A DNA stretch of 64,000 bases. It comes from Trichomonas vaginalis G3. Taxonomy: Eukaryota > Parabasalia > Trichomonadida > Trichomonadidae. Positions 10,760-21,228 of this stretch are shown here, piece by piece. The notes under the pieces are model-generated. The model was given only the letters and a program-made list of their open reading frames with translations. It was not told where the DNA came from and searched no databases. The translations under genes were made by a program, and so were the position numbers. The stretch spans positions 19,179,319 to 19,243,318 of the forward strand of contig NC_067206.1 of assembly GCF_026262505.1 (NCBI RefSeq), in the 5' to 3' direction. Numbering within the stretch: the first letter of the stretch is position 1; every line of letters begins with the position of its first letter.

Positions 10760-10938
10760 GTGAGAAATTAGGTGAAAAAAGAGGTGACATCTCACCTCTT
10801 CACCTATAATATATTTTTGGTCATTTACACTCATTTACGAAGAAGTTATGACAAAGCATTTACGAAGAAGTTATGACAAAGTCACGAGGGTGAAAAAAGA
10901 GGTGAGAAAACAGGTGACATCTCACCTCTTCACCTAAA
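10760..10938. repeat. Two palindromic modules and a direct repeat
   Basis: Two GGTGA-type modules (about 10760-10805 and 10889-10937), both with GGTGACATCTCACC centres, flank two copies of a 24-25-bp repeat containing TTTACGAAGAAGTTATGACAAAG. The repeats resemble those next to the Polinton terminus at 47.3-47.6 kb. Confidence 0.6.
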
Positions 10939-11186
10939 TTATATTTTAGGTCAAAGCTTCCACGAGAGAAAAGATTCCTCATTCGCTAAGGATTCCAAAA
11001 ATGAAAAAATCATTGATTTCGGCTGAGAAAAAACAGCAAAACCCTTCTTCCACGGGAACAAAGAAATAAAGAAGAAATAAAGAAGAAATAAAGTAAATTT
11101 TTTATTTATTCCCGTGGAAGATAGAGCACTTTTATGATACTTTTTATTCACGACAAACAAGACAAATAAAGAAAATAAGAAAATAC

Positions 11187-11259
11187 GGCGCTGTCGCGGT
11201 TCGAACCACAGACCTTGACCCCTCCATAACACCACCTTAGACCACTGTGCTACGTAGCC
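11187..11259 (-). tRNA. tRNA-like sequence, decayed
   Basis: On the minus strand, 73 nt with an A-box match TAGCACAGTGG and a B-box-like GGTTCGAACC in the right order and spacing. Only the outer three acceptor pairs (GGC/GCC) form, and the anticodon arm does not pair, so it is probably a decayed or captured tRNA gene. It lies upstream of a KilA-N/DUF3627 gene, just like the tRNA-like sequence at 36474-36539. An anticodon cannot be assigned. Confidence 0.4.
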
Positions 11260-11300
11260 TGTCGACATAAGATTTTATAAATTGCATATTTGACGTAAAT

Positions 11301-11675
11301 TTATTTCCATCTGGCTTCCCACCGCATAAGATATTCATACGTGTTTGTAAGACATTCATTAAACTTCTTTTCTATTGCATCTAATCTTGCGTTATTTTTT
11401 TCAATAGCTTGTCTGTATTCTTCATCATCTCCAGCAGTGTTTGGGTCTTCACGTTTAAAATATTCATTGTTAACCAATTTTTTATCTACAAATTTTATTA
11501 GTGTTTGATTCACTTCGTTATGATAACGGTCATATTCTTTCAATACGTAAGTGAAGACAAAATGCGTCGTACCTTCAATCTTAAAGCTTAAAGAACTTTC
11601 AACACAGTTTTGAGGGTCTGTCAGTGCGTCAATGAGATAGTATTCGAAGTCAGTCAATAATCTTTTTAAAGTCAT
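11301..11675 (-). CDS. Conserved Polinton accessory protein, 124 aa
   Basis: Similar to the gene at 38394-38801 over the central part: FVFTYVLKEYDRYHNEVNQTLIKFVDKKLV here, FVLKFCFWEYDKNHKTLQRAVLKFVNDRLV there. Otherwise it is charged and helical. The start follows TTTATCCTGTATGAA, a form of the TTTTTATC box. Function unknown; presence in both halves of the block marks it as a conserved element gene. Confidence 0.5.
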   Translation of the reverse strand: MTLKRLLTDFEYYLIDALTDPQNCVESSLSFKIEGTTHFVFTYVLKEYDRYHNEVNQTLIKFVDKKLVNNEYFKREDPNTAGDDEEYRQAIEKNNARLDAIEKKFNECLTNTYEYLMRWEARWK

Positions 11676-11726
11676 TTCATACAGGATAAAATTTAATGTT
11701 GTGAAGAAATAGTGTTTATCTCAGAA

Positions 11727-11781
11727 AAAATAAAGTTAGTTTTTATTTTATTTATTTTTTATCCTGTATGTAAGAACAGTA
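11727..11781 (+). promoter_or_regulatory. Shared KilA-N-gene leader
   Basis: AAAATAAAGTTAGTTTTT, AT-rich run, then TTATCCTGTATGTAAGAACAGTA before the ATG at 11782. Same design as 8861-8913. Confidence 0.6.
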
Positions 11782-12642
11782 ATGTCAACATTAGAGAACA
11801 CAACAACTGCTATCGTTCATGAAGCCATAAATGAAGAATACGAATACATACAATATAACAAACAATTGAGACTCATTCGTTCAGTCAAAGATGATATGTA
11901 TCAAATGCAAAGTATTTTGACGGCTTGTTTTGCTCCAGATACTAAGCTTCCTAAAGACTGGTTTAGGAACCAAAGCACTATTGAACTATTAAATGAAGCA
12001 CAGCGAGACATACTTTTTTCTGAAAACAGCGAAGCACAGCGAGTGGGTATAAAACCCCAGTCGCCAAAACTCTATGAAAACCGTGAAAAATTGCCAAACG
12101 GTTTGAGAGGATATTATGTTCATAGACTTCTCGTAAATGTTGTAGCAATGTGGGCTTCGCCTCGTTATGCTTGGTATGTTTGTAAACTTCTTGACGAAAT
12201 TCATAGACAAGAACGTGGAGAGATGGAAAAGAAACTTCAAGCAAAAGATGAAGTCATTGAATCCAAAGACAAAAGCATACAGAAAAGAATACCGCGTTCA
12301 GTACCAAAAGGAAAGGAAAAGAGTTATAAGTATATGATTTATACTGAAGAGTTGGAGAATGAAGAAGATAAAGATATGGTTATGTTGCATTTAGTCAGAA
12401 GAAACAACAAAAGCTTTTACGACCTTGCTAAAATATATAAATCTGACAGAAACTGGTTCTATCGTGAAAACTTACCGATTTCAATGACACCGAATGAGCA
12501 AATAAAAGAAATTGTCAAAAATACTCTTCCTCAAACACACTATGACATCAAAGGTTGCACAATACTTACATTCAAAGAAGACTTAACATTACTGAAGGAA
12601 AAAATAACAGAATATTTCGATAACTTCAAAGAGGAAGAATGA
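11782..12642 (+). CDS. KilA-N protein with DUF3627-like C-terminal domain, 286 aa
   Basis: The N-terminal half ends in a KilA-N core (GLRGYYVHRLLVNVVAMWASPRYAWYVCKLLDEIHRQ). A charged linker follows, then a domain like DUF3627 of insect-virus KilA-N proteins (KYMIYTEELENEEDKDMVMLHLVRRNN ... FYDLAKIYKSDRNWFYRENLPI). It probably binds DNA. The paralogue at 36659-37465 is nearly identical in the C-terminal half and diverges where the KilA-N domain begins. It is preceded by the shared leader and followed by tandem repeats and a double hairpin. Confidence 0.75.
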   Translation: MSTLENTTTAIVHEAINEEYEYIQYNKQLRLIRSVKDDMYQMQSILTACFAPDTKLPKDWFRNQSTIELLNEAQRDILFSENSEAQRVGIKPQSPKLYENREKLPNGLRGYYVHRLLVNVVAMWASPRYAWYVCKLLDEIHRQERGEMEKKLQAKDEVIESKDKSIQKRIPRSVPKGKEKSYKYMIYTEELENEEDKDMVMLHLVRRNNKSFYDLAKIYKSDRNWFYRENLPISMTPNEQIKEIVKNTLPQTHYDIKGCTILTFKEDLTLLKEKITEYFDNFKEEE

Positions 12643-12772
12643 AGTCACGACAACATTAACGAAGAAGTCACGACAACATTAACGAAGAGAGAATGAGGTG
12701 AAAAAACAGACCCAAAGGGTCAGAGCCGCAAAGCGGCTAGGTGATATTTCACCACTTCACCAAAAATATATT
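12641..12772. repeat. Tandem repeat, double hairpin and palindromic module
   Basis: Two copies of a 24-bp unit with GAAGTCACGACAACATTAAC are followed by hairpins GACCC-AAA-GGGTC (12709-12721) and AGCCGC-AAA-GCGGCT (12724-12738). The hairpins are inserted inside a GGTGA-type palindromic module (AGGTGA ... TTCACCACTTCACC). Confidence 0.65.
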
Positions 12773-12777
12773 TTTGG

Positions 12778-13251
12778 TTAAATAGCTTCAGGGTCAATTT
12801 CTTCAACCATTTCACTTCCTTCGTCAATGTCAATTGAAGCTTCTTCAACCTTTGGTAAGAACTTTTGTATAACATCTTTGTTCGTTATTGTCTTCAGAGA
12901 TGAAGGATAATATTTCACAGATGTTTCACCCTTCTTATATTCTTTCTGTTCGGAAAGATTCATAGCAATACTGAAGAAGTCAATGTTGGAGTTCTTTATG
13001 ACAGTATAGTGTGTATCTTTGACATTCACGAAGAAACCCTTTTGTTTCAAAACTACTGCTAACTCTTGTGAAGTATAACGTTTGCGGTCAATGACGATAG
13101 CTAATGGTCTGACATACTGACCAAACTTAGATTCTTTCACAAACTTCTTGTTAAAGATAACATTAACGTTTGAAGCATTATTGAACTCATTCTTGATGGC
13201 AGTAGCGAGAGCATTGTATGAAAAGAACTTGCAATCTTGCATGTGTTTCAT
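12778..13251 (-). CDS. Hypothetical protein with acidic tail, 157 aa (SSB-like candidate)
   Basis: The protein has a beta-rich body (VNVIFNKKFVKESKFGQYVRPLAIVIDRKRY) and ends with an acidic tail EEIDPEAI. The gene at 38872-39291 ends similarly (EEENIDIDPEMF), and both copies sit next to a replication gene. That layout suggests a single-stranded DNA-binding or polymerase accessory protein, but no OB-fold motif was confirmed. It is divergent from the replication gene at 13344. Confidence 0.45.
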   Translation of the reverse strand: MKHMQDCKFFSYNALATAIKNEFNNASNVNVIFNKKFVKESKFGQYVRPLAIVIDRKRYTSQELAVVLKQKGFFVNVKDTHYTVIKNSNIDFFSIAMNLSEQKEYKKGETSVKYYPSSLKTITNKDVIQKFLPKVEEASIDIDEGSEMVEEIDPEAI

Positions 13252-13343
13252 TAAAATAAAAATATTAAATTATTTTGAAAAATAACTTAAAAAAAATCTA
13301 ATCTAATTTTTTCAAAAAATATTTTTTTTATTTCCTACTAAAG

Positions 13344-14768
13344 ATGTATCGGAAGTTGTCTAAGTTAGAACACTCGGAAATAAAACAACTTCTTACAGAA
13401 GCTAATATAGATGTTGCAAAGCATTACGCAACAAACAAAAAAGCACTCGCTGACTTCATTAAAGACTATAATGGTGCAATAAGTTATGATAGAATTCATG
13501 AGTTCATTAATAACAAAACATTTCCTTTAAATGACGTTGCTATTGACTTATATCATAGACGTTCAATACCTCATGAAGTAAGAAGAGAAATGTTTGACAT
13601 AACAAAGCCGCATGACGGCGCGGGCGTAGCCCATGCAAACGTTGGTGAAACAAGAAGAAGAGACGACACACTGAAACAACAGAGAAGAGAGATGTTTAAG
13701 AGCGCTATAGAACAAGTTCGCAAAGCTAACGATGTCATTCGTTCCATTGACGACAAACCAAAAGAAGGTGAGAGATGGTTAAAGAAAGATGAAGAGAATA
13801 GGAAGAGAAATGTGAAGTCAGGCAATAGACTCATTGACTTTAACATCGAAGCTTTAGATGAACCAAACAGAGACTACTTACACAAACATTTCGGTAAGGT
13901 TTTCATGAGACTCTTAGAGAAAATTAAAATAAACTCGCAACAGAGATGGATGGTATGTTATAAACTTGGTGGAAAGTATGAATGTTCTACGTTAAACCTC
14001 AATAATATTGGAACATTACTACATCAGCTCTTGAAGGAGAACTTTATATCAGAGATAGAAGCAAATGCTGCAGGTATTGTTGAAATGCACTATGACTTCT
14101 TCTTGACAAACATAAAGAATCTTACTGAAATAAAGATGTATGATTTAACAGAATATGAAGGCTTAACGATGTCAGATGTAAAGAAAGGCAAACCAAAAAA
14201 GAGACCATATAGAGATGAAAGCACACTGACAAATGACCAGAAAGCCATTTTGGAAGCTCTTAAGCAAACAGGAAACCCAGCACTTATAGAAAGCTTTTGG
14301 AAAGATAATGGTGAAAAGAAGTTTTATAAGAAGAGAAGCGGTCAGTTCTGGAAGTATCTTTGCACATTACCTATAAATCTTGAACGCTACCAAATCTTCA
14401 ATGAACTGAACAAAAGAACTGCAACACTTATGACAGAGGACAATTGTTTCGTTTATGCTTGCATTCAGGCTGGAGTAAATGAAGAAACTATTGACCACAT
14501 GAGAGAAGTCATTCGTGTTAGAGACTTTCCTCAAAGTAAAGTACAAGAAATTTCTGACGCAACAGGTATAGCATTTAATGTTACCATTGGTTATTTCAAT
14601 GACTCAAGACATAATGAAATAAAGAGATATATACCAAAAGAATGCGAAACTGTTAGAACTATTGACTTACTTCTTGTTGAAGACCACTACATGCTAAATG
14701 AAAGATTACCAATGACAACATACTTCATTCGAAACTATAAGAAATTCTCAAAGCTTGTGGTGGAATGA
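13344..14768 (+). CDS. Polymerase-linked protein with Cys/His C-terminal domain, 474 aa
   Basis: The frame starts after TTTTATTTCCTACTAAAG and overlaps the polymerase ATG in an ATGA junction. The N-terminal part is charged and helical. The C-terminal part has DNCFVYACIQAGV and, about 75 residues on, EDHYMLNERLP. The equivalent segments upstream of and within the other polymerase are EPCILTCLRNSGL and HNHFMLNESLM. The Cys ... His pattern is reminiscent of papain-fold/OTU-like domains fused to some viral polymerases; this is tentative. A double hairpin at 13607-13632 lies in the frame. Confidence 0.55.
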   Translation: MYRKLSKLEHSEIKQLLTEANIDVAKHYATNKKALADFIKDYNGAISYDRIHEFINNKTFPLNDVAIDLYHRRSIPHEVRREMFDITKPHDGAGVAHANVGETRRRDDTLKQQRREMFKSAIEQVRKANDVIRSIDDKPKEGERWLKKDEENRKRNVKSGNRLIDFNIEALDEPNRDYLHKHFGKVFMRLLEKIKINSQQRWMVCYKLGGKYECSTLNLNNIGTLLHQLLKENFISEIEANAAGIVEMHYDFFLTNIKNLTEIKMYDLTEYEGLTMSDVKKGKPKKRPYRDESTLTNDQKAILEALKQTGNPALIESFWKDNGEKKFYKKRSGQFWKYLCTLPINLERYQIFNELNKRTATLMTEDNCFVYACIQAGVNEETIDHMREVIRVRDFPQSKVQEISDATGIAFNVTIGYFNDSRHNEIKRYIPKECETVRTIDLLLVEDHYMLNERLPMTTYFIRNYKKFSKLVVE

Positions 14769-17114
14769 ACATTGAGAAACAGATGAAGATTTATACAAAG
14801 AGAGAAGATAAATATGTAGTTCGTTATGATAGAACAACACCGTTATGGGATGTTATGAAAACATTGTGGGAGTGCAAATATTTCGAACCTATTTCTTATG
14901 GAGAACTTTTCACATATACTACTGACTTATATAAACAGAACCTTGCACCATTTAAAGATTTGACATATGCTCCAAAGTATTGTGTACAACTGAAGAAGAA
15001 AGCAGAGTCAAAAGAAGTAAATAAAGCTAAATGTAAATTCATACCTGAGCACGTTTTCTTTGCTGACTTTGAGTGTAGTACGGATGGCTTTCATAAAGCT
15101 TTTAACATCTGTTATGACAGTGAAGATGGTTCAGTTAGTGAAAGCATTTGGGGTCAAAACTGTGCAACAGAATTTTTGGAAAGACTTCCTGACAAGAGTT
15201 TAATATATTTCCATAACCTCAGTTATGATATAAACTTCATCTTAAGACACATGACAGAAGTGAAAGGAACTCCCATCATTAAAGGTTCACGAACAATGCA
15301 AATAACTGGTTTATATAAAGGACGGGCAATTATTATAAAAGACTCTTACAGTGTTATAAATAAGAAGCTTAAACTATTTCCTGCTATGTTTAACTTACAA
15401 ACAGGACCGAAAGAAGTATTTCCATATAACTACTACAGCAGTGTTTTGTTAGCAAATGACAACAGAACTGGTGTCATTTCTGAAGCATGTAAGTTTATCC
15501 ATGATGCAGATACATTTATGAAAAACATAGATTCCATCAAAGGTTGCAGAATAGATGAAAACCACTTCGACTTAGAAAAATATAGCACGTTTTACTGCAA
15601 ACAAGATGTAAGAATTTTAAGAGAAGGTTTTGTAAAGTTCCGCAATGACTTATTGAAAGAGTTTGATTTAAACGTTTATGACTACGTTAGTATTTGTTCT
15701 ATTGCTAACAAATTGTTTGAGAACAGAGTATACTTCCCGAATGGAAATCTTTATGACCTCTCAAATAAACCAAGAGAATTTATTTCGAGATGCATTCAAG
15801 GTGGAAGATGTATGTTGTCAGATAACATGAAACAAAAGAGCAAAAAGAAACTCATTGCTGACTTAGACACTATTTCATTATATCCTTCAGCTATAGCAAG
15901 ACTTTATACTTTAGAAGGAATTCCAAAAGTATTGAAGGAAGAAATGTTAAGCACAGAGTATCTCATGAGACATTTATTCGATGACGACCAAAAGGAACCC
16001 ATTGGTGAAAAGTTTATGTCTGGCTTCTTTGTTCTCATTAAGATAACAGAGATTGGTATACCCAGACACTTTCATTTAATAGTTTGCGACCTGAACTAAA
16101 TCCAGAACTTAACGTTCCAAGAAGTTCAAACACTTGCTGTCTCATGTATGTTGACCATATAACATTACAAGACCTCATAAAATATCAATGTCAAATGTGA
16201 AGTGTTGCAAGGATACTATTACGATGGAAACAGAGATATGAGAATAAGAGATGAAGTAAAGAAGTTGTTTGAGTTAAGGTTAAAGTATAAGAAAGAAGGA
16301 AACCCCTTACAAGAAATTATAAAACTCATTCTGAACAGCATTTATGGCAAAACTATTCTATCTCCTATTGAGTCAAAAATAACCATAGTAAATGACAAAG
16401 ATGCTATAAGATATGCTATAAGAAATTACAACCATATAGTGAAGTTCGAAGGTTTGGATGGTTCAGATAAAACTATTTTCAAGCTAACGAAAAGCATTTG
16501 CAGACACTTTAACTTCTGTCCACTTGGTGTTAATATTCTGTCTATGTCAAAACGTATTATGAATGAAGTATTCTGTACTGCTGAGATATGGGTCTTCAAA
16601 TATTTTTACCAGGATACCGACAGTATGCACTTATATAATGAAGACATACCAAAGCTTGCAGCAGAGTTTAAGAAGAGATATGGTCGCGAACTTATAGGAA
16701 AGAACCTTGGTCAATTTCATAGCGACTTTGCAGAAATAACAAAAACAAAGTTTAGCTTATAAAAGTATTTTCTGTGGAAAGAAGACCTACATAGACTTAC
16801 TCACTAACGATTTAAATGAAGTTGCATTTCACTGCAGAATGAAAGGCGTGAAGCAAGATGTTATTGCTTTAACCGCTAATGAAATGTTTCCTGAAGCTAT
16901 ACAATGCTATTACAATGAAGATAAGAACATTCACATACCTGTTGGAACATATGACAAAGACTCTGAGTTCAGTTTAATGAAACTTTACAAAGCACTTTAT
17001 GATGGTCAAGAGATTGCATTCGACTTATGTAAGTCATGTCAACCTTGCTTTGCTGAAAAGTTCAACTTTTCAATAACGACTAAAACAAGCTTTATTCGTA
17101 AGTTGAAGTTCTGA
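14765..17114 (+). pseudogene. Type-B DNA polymerase (Polinton pPolB), broken copy
   Basis: Exonuclease motifs are seen in order: FADFECSTDG, FHNLSYDINF and YCKQDVRIL. Polymerase motif A is DLDTISLYPSAI, motif B is LILNSIYGK, and motif C is YQDTDSMH. This is the protein-primed-type family B polymerase that copies Polintons, related to phi29-like and adenovirus enzymes. The region looks interrupted about twice. It belongs to a different lineage from the polymerase at 26651-27928. Confidence 0.85.
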
Positions 17115-17120
17115 GGTCAT

Positions 17121-17145
17121 GGGCTTCGCCCTTGCCGCTAGCGGC
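17121..17145. repeat. GC-rich double hairpin
   Basis: GGGC-TTC-GCCC followed by GCCGC-TA-GCGGC, just past the polymerase gene. A short direct repeat (ATGAGGTCATGA) follows at 17161-17195. Confidence 0.6.
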
Positions 17146-17223
17146 TTATTTTTGTCAGCAATGAGGTCATGAATGAGGTCATGAATGAGGTCATTCGTGA
17201 TAAAAATAAAGCTAGCGTAGATT

Positions 17224-18081
17224 TTACAATACTGCGATGGTAGAGTTTAAGAGTTGTGCTTCAATGTAGAGACAGTCCTTCCCATCTGGAGGCAAGAACA
17301 CTGGACATTTATGGTCATGAGTGGAGAACATGTCTATCCAAAACTCACGATTGAAGCCAGTTAATTTATAGTATTTAGGGTTAGGAAGTGGTGAAGTTCT
17401 TGTATGACCAATGAACTCATTTTCAACGCCTTTGGCTATATTAGAGTAAAGTATTGCTTGCTTTCTATCCCAAATGCCAGGTGTTACAATCTTTGAAAAT
17501 TCATTTTTCCTCGGAAGCATTGCATCATAATTGAAAACATTCTTAAAATCATCACTTGGTTCGGAGATTTGAAATCTTATACGTAATGGATTTTCTTTCT
17601 TTTTAGCGACTTCATTGAATGGTGAGAATACAATGAATTGACAGTCATGAGTTCCATCTTCATTTTCATTAAATTCATAATGAAAGTCTATAAGTTGTGG
17701 CTGACTACCTTCTTCCTTCAGTTGTGCAAGAAACTCACGTAAAGGCTGTAAAGTTTGTACTTCAATGTTGAACTTTTTCTCGAACATCTCATTAAATGAA
17801 ATCATACATTGCAACAATGTTGTATCGTCTTTAAAGTATTTGTATATGTGAATGTTTTGGGCGCTTAAAGACTGTTCGTCATTTTCTATCTCGACTTGAA
17901 GTATAAAGTCAACCTTTCTGAAAGCACGTGTTATATACATAGATGTTATGCCAATGTACTTCTCTTCATTTATGTTCACAATCCAGTCTGTTGGAAACTT
18001 AAACGTTACTCTGTTCCCCTTTATTTTGACGTCAGGGTTTTCACTACTGAACGCAACAGATAAAGGTATTTGTCTATACAT
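17224..18081 (-). CDS. Minor capsid-like protein (family 1), 285 aa
   Basis: An open frame with strong beta-strand pattern and no enzyme motif. It shares the LPPDGKD C-terminal block and N-terminal pattern with 356-1235. The ATG follows TTTTTATCCGAACTAA, a clear instance of the box seen before structural genes here. It lies between the polymerase and the major capsid protein. A penton-type or other minor capsid role is inferred from family conservation and position, not from a recognised motif. Confidence 0.55.
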   Translation of the reverse strand: MYRQIPLSVAFSSENPDVKIKGNRVTFKFPTDWIVNINEEKYIGITSMYITRAFRKVDFILQVEIENDEQSLSAQNIHIYKYFKDDTTLLQCMISFNEMFEKKFNIEVQTLQPLREFLAQLKEEGSQPQLIDFHYEFNENEDGTHDCQFIVFSPFNEVAKKKENPLRIRFQISEPSDDFKNVFNYDAMLPRKNEFSKIVTPGIWDRKQAILYSNIAKGVENEFIGHTRTSPLPNPKYYKLTGFNREFWIDMFSTHDHKCPVFLPPDGKDCLYIEAQLLNSTIAVL

Positions 18082-18099
18082 TTAGTTCGGATAAAAATA

Positions 18100-18302
18100 A
18101 ACCATTTACTCTTTCTTTGCTTCAGCTTCTTTAGCTTTTGCTTCTTCTCTAGCTTTCGCCAGCAAACGTGGGTTCTTTGTCTTCCAGCAGCTAATGCAGC
18201 TAGTTGTTTTTCACTAAGTTTTCTCTTTGGTCTCTCTGGCTTTTGTTCTTGTTTTTGTTCCTTCAGTTCGGATAAAATTTGCTCACGAATTTCTTTCTTC
18301 AA
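18100..18302 (-). CDS. Small basic protein
   Basis: Very lysine- and glutamine-rich with KRKLSEKQLAALAAGR, a motif common in short basic proteins of large DNA viruses and Polinton-like viruses. It may bind DNA or protein in the virion. The exact C-terminal end is uncertain because the frame runs into the start of the neighbouring gene. Confidence 0.4.
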
Positions 18303-18400
18303 TGCTTCAACATCTATGACCTTGGGTCTTGTCCGTAGGACTTGTCTGAGTCATTTGACTTGCAGATAAAAAACAAAATTAAAACTTTAACCGATGTAAA

Positions 18401-18833
18401 ATGAGCTTGTCAAAATCAGAGCGAGAGTCTATTATATTAAATGACGCCAGAGGAATACAACATCCTTTCTATTACGTAAGTCAGAGTAAAGATGGTAAAA
18501 TATATAAAGAAAAAGAAAGGTTCCATTAGCGAATGCAGAGAGCGACAACATTAAGGTGCATGGCAAGGGTGAAGCCACGAAGCCCATATAAAACCTTCTG
18601 TTCAAACTGAAAAGTCAATAGAACAAGAAGAAAAGAAGCCAGATGTTCTTTCAATAACGAACCAAGAGCTTATTGCAAAGTTCGTGAATTTCATTGAAAA
18701 GCAAACCGAGTCAAAGAACCCTGACCCGCCAGTGAAAGAAGTTGAGACAAAAGAGAATGTACAGTTCATTGAAAATGTCAAGAAACAACTTCCACCACGA
18801 ATGCCAAGAAGAAGAGTGAGAATAATGAAGTAA
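18401..18833 (+). pseudogene. Basic/acidic virion-linked protein, broken copy
   Basis: The region begins MSLSKSERESIILNDARG and ends with a basic segment LPPRMPRRRVRIMK. The start parallels 25171-25753 (TDEEKNSIIESARSG), and an acidic/lysine-rich middle is common to both. It directly precedes the major capsid gene. It looks interrupted about once. Role unknown. Confidence 0.45.
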
Positions 18834-18860
18834 ATAGATATTTTTATCTGAAGTAAATAC

Positions 18861-20435
18861 ATGCAGAACGAACAGCTAAACGAATTTACTCCAGCAGAGC
18901 ATATTCATCAGATTCGCTCATATTTCGATATCATAGACAATGCAGTTCAAATTGGTGACACTAATAGAAAATATTCTGACGCAAAGATTCCATCACAACC
19001 TGGAACTGCTAAAGATAACACATGGGTAACATTCAATCTCTCACCTCCTGGTGAAAATATGTTGGACCTTTACAATACATTCATTACGTATAAAATGGAA
19101 GGTCAATTTATTGTAGATAAAGAAATTGGTTCAGGTTCCAATAAAACAAACCCACCAGGATTTTGGATTGGTTTCGATGACGCTTTCTATGCAGTTGCTG
19201 GATATCAAATCCTTGCAAATGGTCGTATCGTATATTCTCAAGACAACGCAAGAGAAGAAGCATATATAACTTCAAACTCACAAACTACCGAACAAATAAA
19301 GAAAGTAGATGTTTTCTCAAAGACTCGACATGAAGATGTATGGAGTCATTCGGGAACATGCAGAACAGGACAAATTGTTAGTGGTCCAATTACAGCAGGA
19401 AAATCATTTGATTTTAAGCTTCGTTTAAGAATTCCTGTTAGAAGATTCCTTCCATTAGAAGCTATTCGATTTATTCCAGCTTTTGCAGGAAACATTCAGC
19501 TTAAAGTAAAGTTCAGTAGCGACGCCTTACAATGCACATCTATATCTGTAAATGATATCATTGCTTTCAATCCAACTCTTAAAGTTGCATTTGCTTCAGA
19601 TTCAAATCCACCGACAAATAAATTTGTTCCATGGAATGAACCATTCACTATGATAACGAAGGCAGTAGAAGCTAGTGGAACAGTTACTATTACAACTGTA
19701 AACCAGCAACTATTTCGAACAAAGATGGATTTTAATGAATGTTTCATTCATCCAAAGTCATTCTCTTTAGACCCTAACATTTATACAGAACTTGTAGAAC
19801 ATTATACAAACGAGGCTTTATGTTTTCCTGTTAAAGTTATGGATTGGATTCCTATGGACGGTTCATTCTCAAAGAATACAGATAGTTCAAGTGCAACATT
19901 TACAGCAGCTTATACGCCTATTAATGTTAAAAGTATTTGGGCACTATTTAGAAAGAAAGACAACTATTATGTTAATTTTGAGAACCCTAAGTTTAAATAT
20001 CTTCAGCTTTCCATGGGAGCTTATGGAAATATGCCTGCAGAACCTGAAAAATCATATGGACCTGTATTTTATGAAATGGTTGCGAACGCTTGCAATACAA
20101 ACAATGATATGATTGGATTTAATGAAGATGTTATGAGGTCATTGGTGGATGATGGTAGTGTGGAACATAAATGGGATAGCTATGACAACACACATTTCTT
20201 ATGTGGTTTTCCAACAGAAGTGGACTTTTGCTTCCAGCAAGGTCAAACATCTACTGCTCCAATAACATACAAATTGTCTGTTAAAGGACCTATTGAACTA
20301 GCAACTGAAAACGTACCAAAGCCACTTATTGGATTTATGAGGGATTGTTGCTTTGCCATTCAGGTGCGTGCTAATGGAATCCCAATAATAAGATTAGATG
20401 ACTATAACTTAGCCACGGACGACAGTGAGGAATAA
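18861..20435 (+). CDS. Major capsid protein, double jelly-roll type, 524 aa
   Basis: The open frame starts after TTTTTATCTGAAGTAAATAC. The protein is beta-rich and shares key segments with the second capsid protein at 42308-43915: FWIGFDDAFYAVAGYQILANGRIV, an SGPITAGKSFDFKLRLRIPVRRFLPLEAIRFIPAFAGNI block (KLKLRVPLSSFLIFRFLRYLPNWAGKI in the other), and a C-terminal PIELATENVPKPL/AKKFTKPIALF pattern. These fit Polinton major capsid proteins, which form double jelly-roll hexons. Length is typical (about 500-650 aa). The frame is open throughout. Confidence 0.8.
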   Translation: MQNEQLNEFTPAEHIHQIRSYFDIIDNAVQIGDTNRKYSDAKIPSQPGTAKDNTWVTFNLSPPGENMLDLYNTFITYKMEGQFIVDKEIGSGSNKTNPPGFWIGFDDAFYAVAGYQILANGRIVYSQDNAREEAYITSNSQTTEQIKKVDVFSKTRHEDVWSHSGTCRTGQIVSGPITAGKSFDFKLRLRIPVRRFLPLEAIRFIPAFAGNIQLKVKFSSDALQCTSISVNDIIAFNPTLKVAFASDSNPPTNKFVPWNEPFTMITKAVEASGTVTITTVNQQLFRTKMDFNECFIHPKSFSLDPNIYTELVEHYTNEALCFPVKVMDWIPMDGSFSKNTDSSSATFTAAYTPINVKSIWALFRKKDNYYVNFENPKFKYLQLSMGAYGNMPAEPEKSYGPVFYEMVANACNTNNDMIGFNEDVMRSLVDDGSVEHKWDSYDNTHFLCGFPTEVDFCFQQGQTSTAPITYKLSVKGPIELATENVPKPLIGFMRDCCFAIQVRANGIPIIRLDDYNLATDDSEE

Positions 20436-20465
20436 AGGATGAACGTTTATTTTTAAAGCTTATAA

Positions 20466-20894
20466 ATGAGTTCTTCATCAAGCTCTCGTGAACCTTCACC
20501 ATCTATGAAACAAACTTTACCAAACGATTATGGAGCACCTATTGAATATTTCTTACGAGCTGCACAATGGCAAAGAGCAGTTTCACCAAGGTTAGGTGTT
20601 CCACCAGCTCCTGTCAAAAATAGCATTTGGTCAAGTCCTTATATAAGATATGGTCTCCCACTAGGTTTGCTAGCTACAGCAGGAGCAGTTATGATGTTGA
20701 AAAGAAATAAAGCAAATGTTATAAATAATACTGAAGTAGCTGAAGTTAAACAAACTCCAACACATTCGCCAAAACCAACGCCTTCACAAACAACACCTTC
20801 AATGACTCCTGAACCTATGGAAGTACAAACTCCTGTTCAAAAGTCAACTCAAAACCGACTCCAACATTTAAACCAGAACCTACTCCTCAAATAA
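20466..20894 (+). CDS. Single-pass membrane protein with Pro/Thr-rich tail, 142 aa
   Basis: It has a Ser/Pro-rich start, a membrane segment around YGLPLGLLATAGAVMML (residues 61-78), then KRNK and a long Pro/Thr/Gln-rich tail. It lies 30 bp after the capsid gene on the same strand. A minor virion membrane protein is plausible from position and topology. No second copy was found in this window. Confidence 0.5.
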   Translation: MSSSSSSREPSPSMKQTLPNDYGAPIEYFLRAAQWQRAVSPRLGVPPAPVKNSIWSSPYIRYGLPLGLLATAGAVMMLKRNKANVINNTEVAEVKQTPTHSPKPTPSQTTPSMTPEPMEVQTPVQKSTQNRLQHLNQNLLLK

Positions 20895-20970
20895 ATCGTA
20901 AAACTCCTGCGTTTCCTTACTGAAAAAATAACGTTATTTTTATTTAATATTAAATTTTTATTTGATTGAA

Positions 20971-21212
20971 ATGACGACTAAAGTCACTGAAGCAATGAAA
21001 CAAAAATTTTTGGTAGAATACATTAAATCAGGAACTATCCAGAAGGTTTTTACGTTCATACTATGAAGGATGGTAGAGTTCAGTTTAGAAAGATAAAGCA
21101 ACCATTAGATAAAGAAGGTATATTAAGGAAGATTAAACTTCATGAGGACAACATTGCTGAACTTAAGAAGAAGTTAGAAGAGTTGGAGAAAGCAGACGAC
21201 AGAGAGTTATAA
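20971..21212 (+). pseudogene. Small coiled-coil protein, broken copy
   Basis: Starts MTTKVTEAMKQKFLVEYIKSG after TTTTTATTTGATTGAA and ends with a charged coiled coil (IKLHEDNIAELKKKLEELEKA). It looks interrupted about once. The coiled coil suggests a small structural protein; no family is recognised. Confidence 0.4.
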
Positions 21213-21228
21213 AGCAATGAATTCAACG

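Noticed and set aside
10951-11268. 105-codon minus-strand frame
   Set aside because: It reads through the tRNA-like sequence and AT-rich flank; its start lies in the tRNA-like part.
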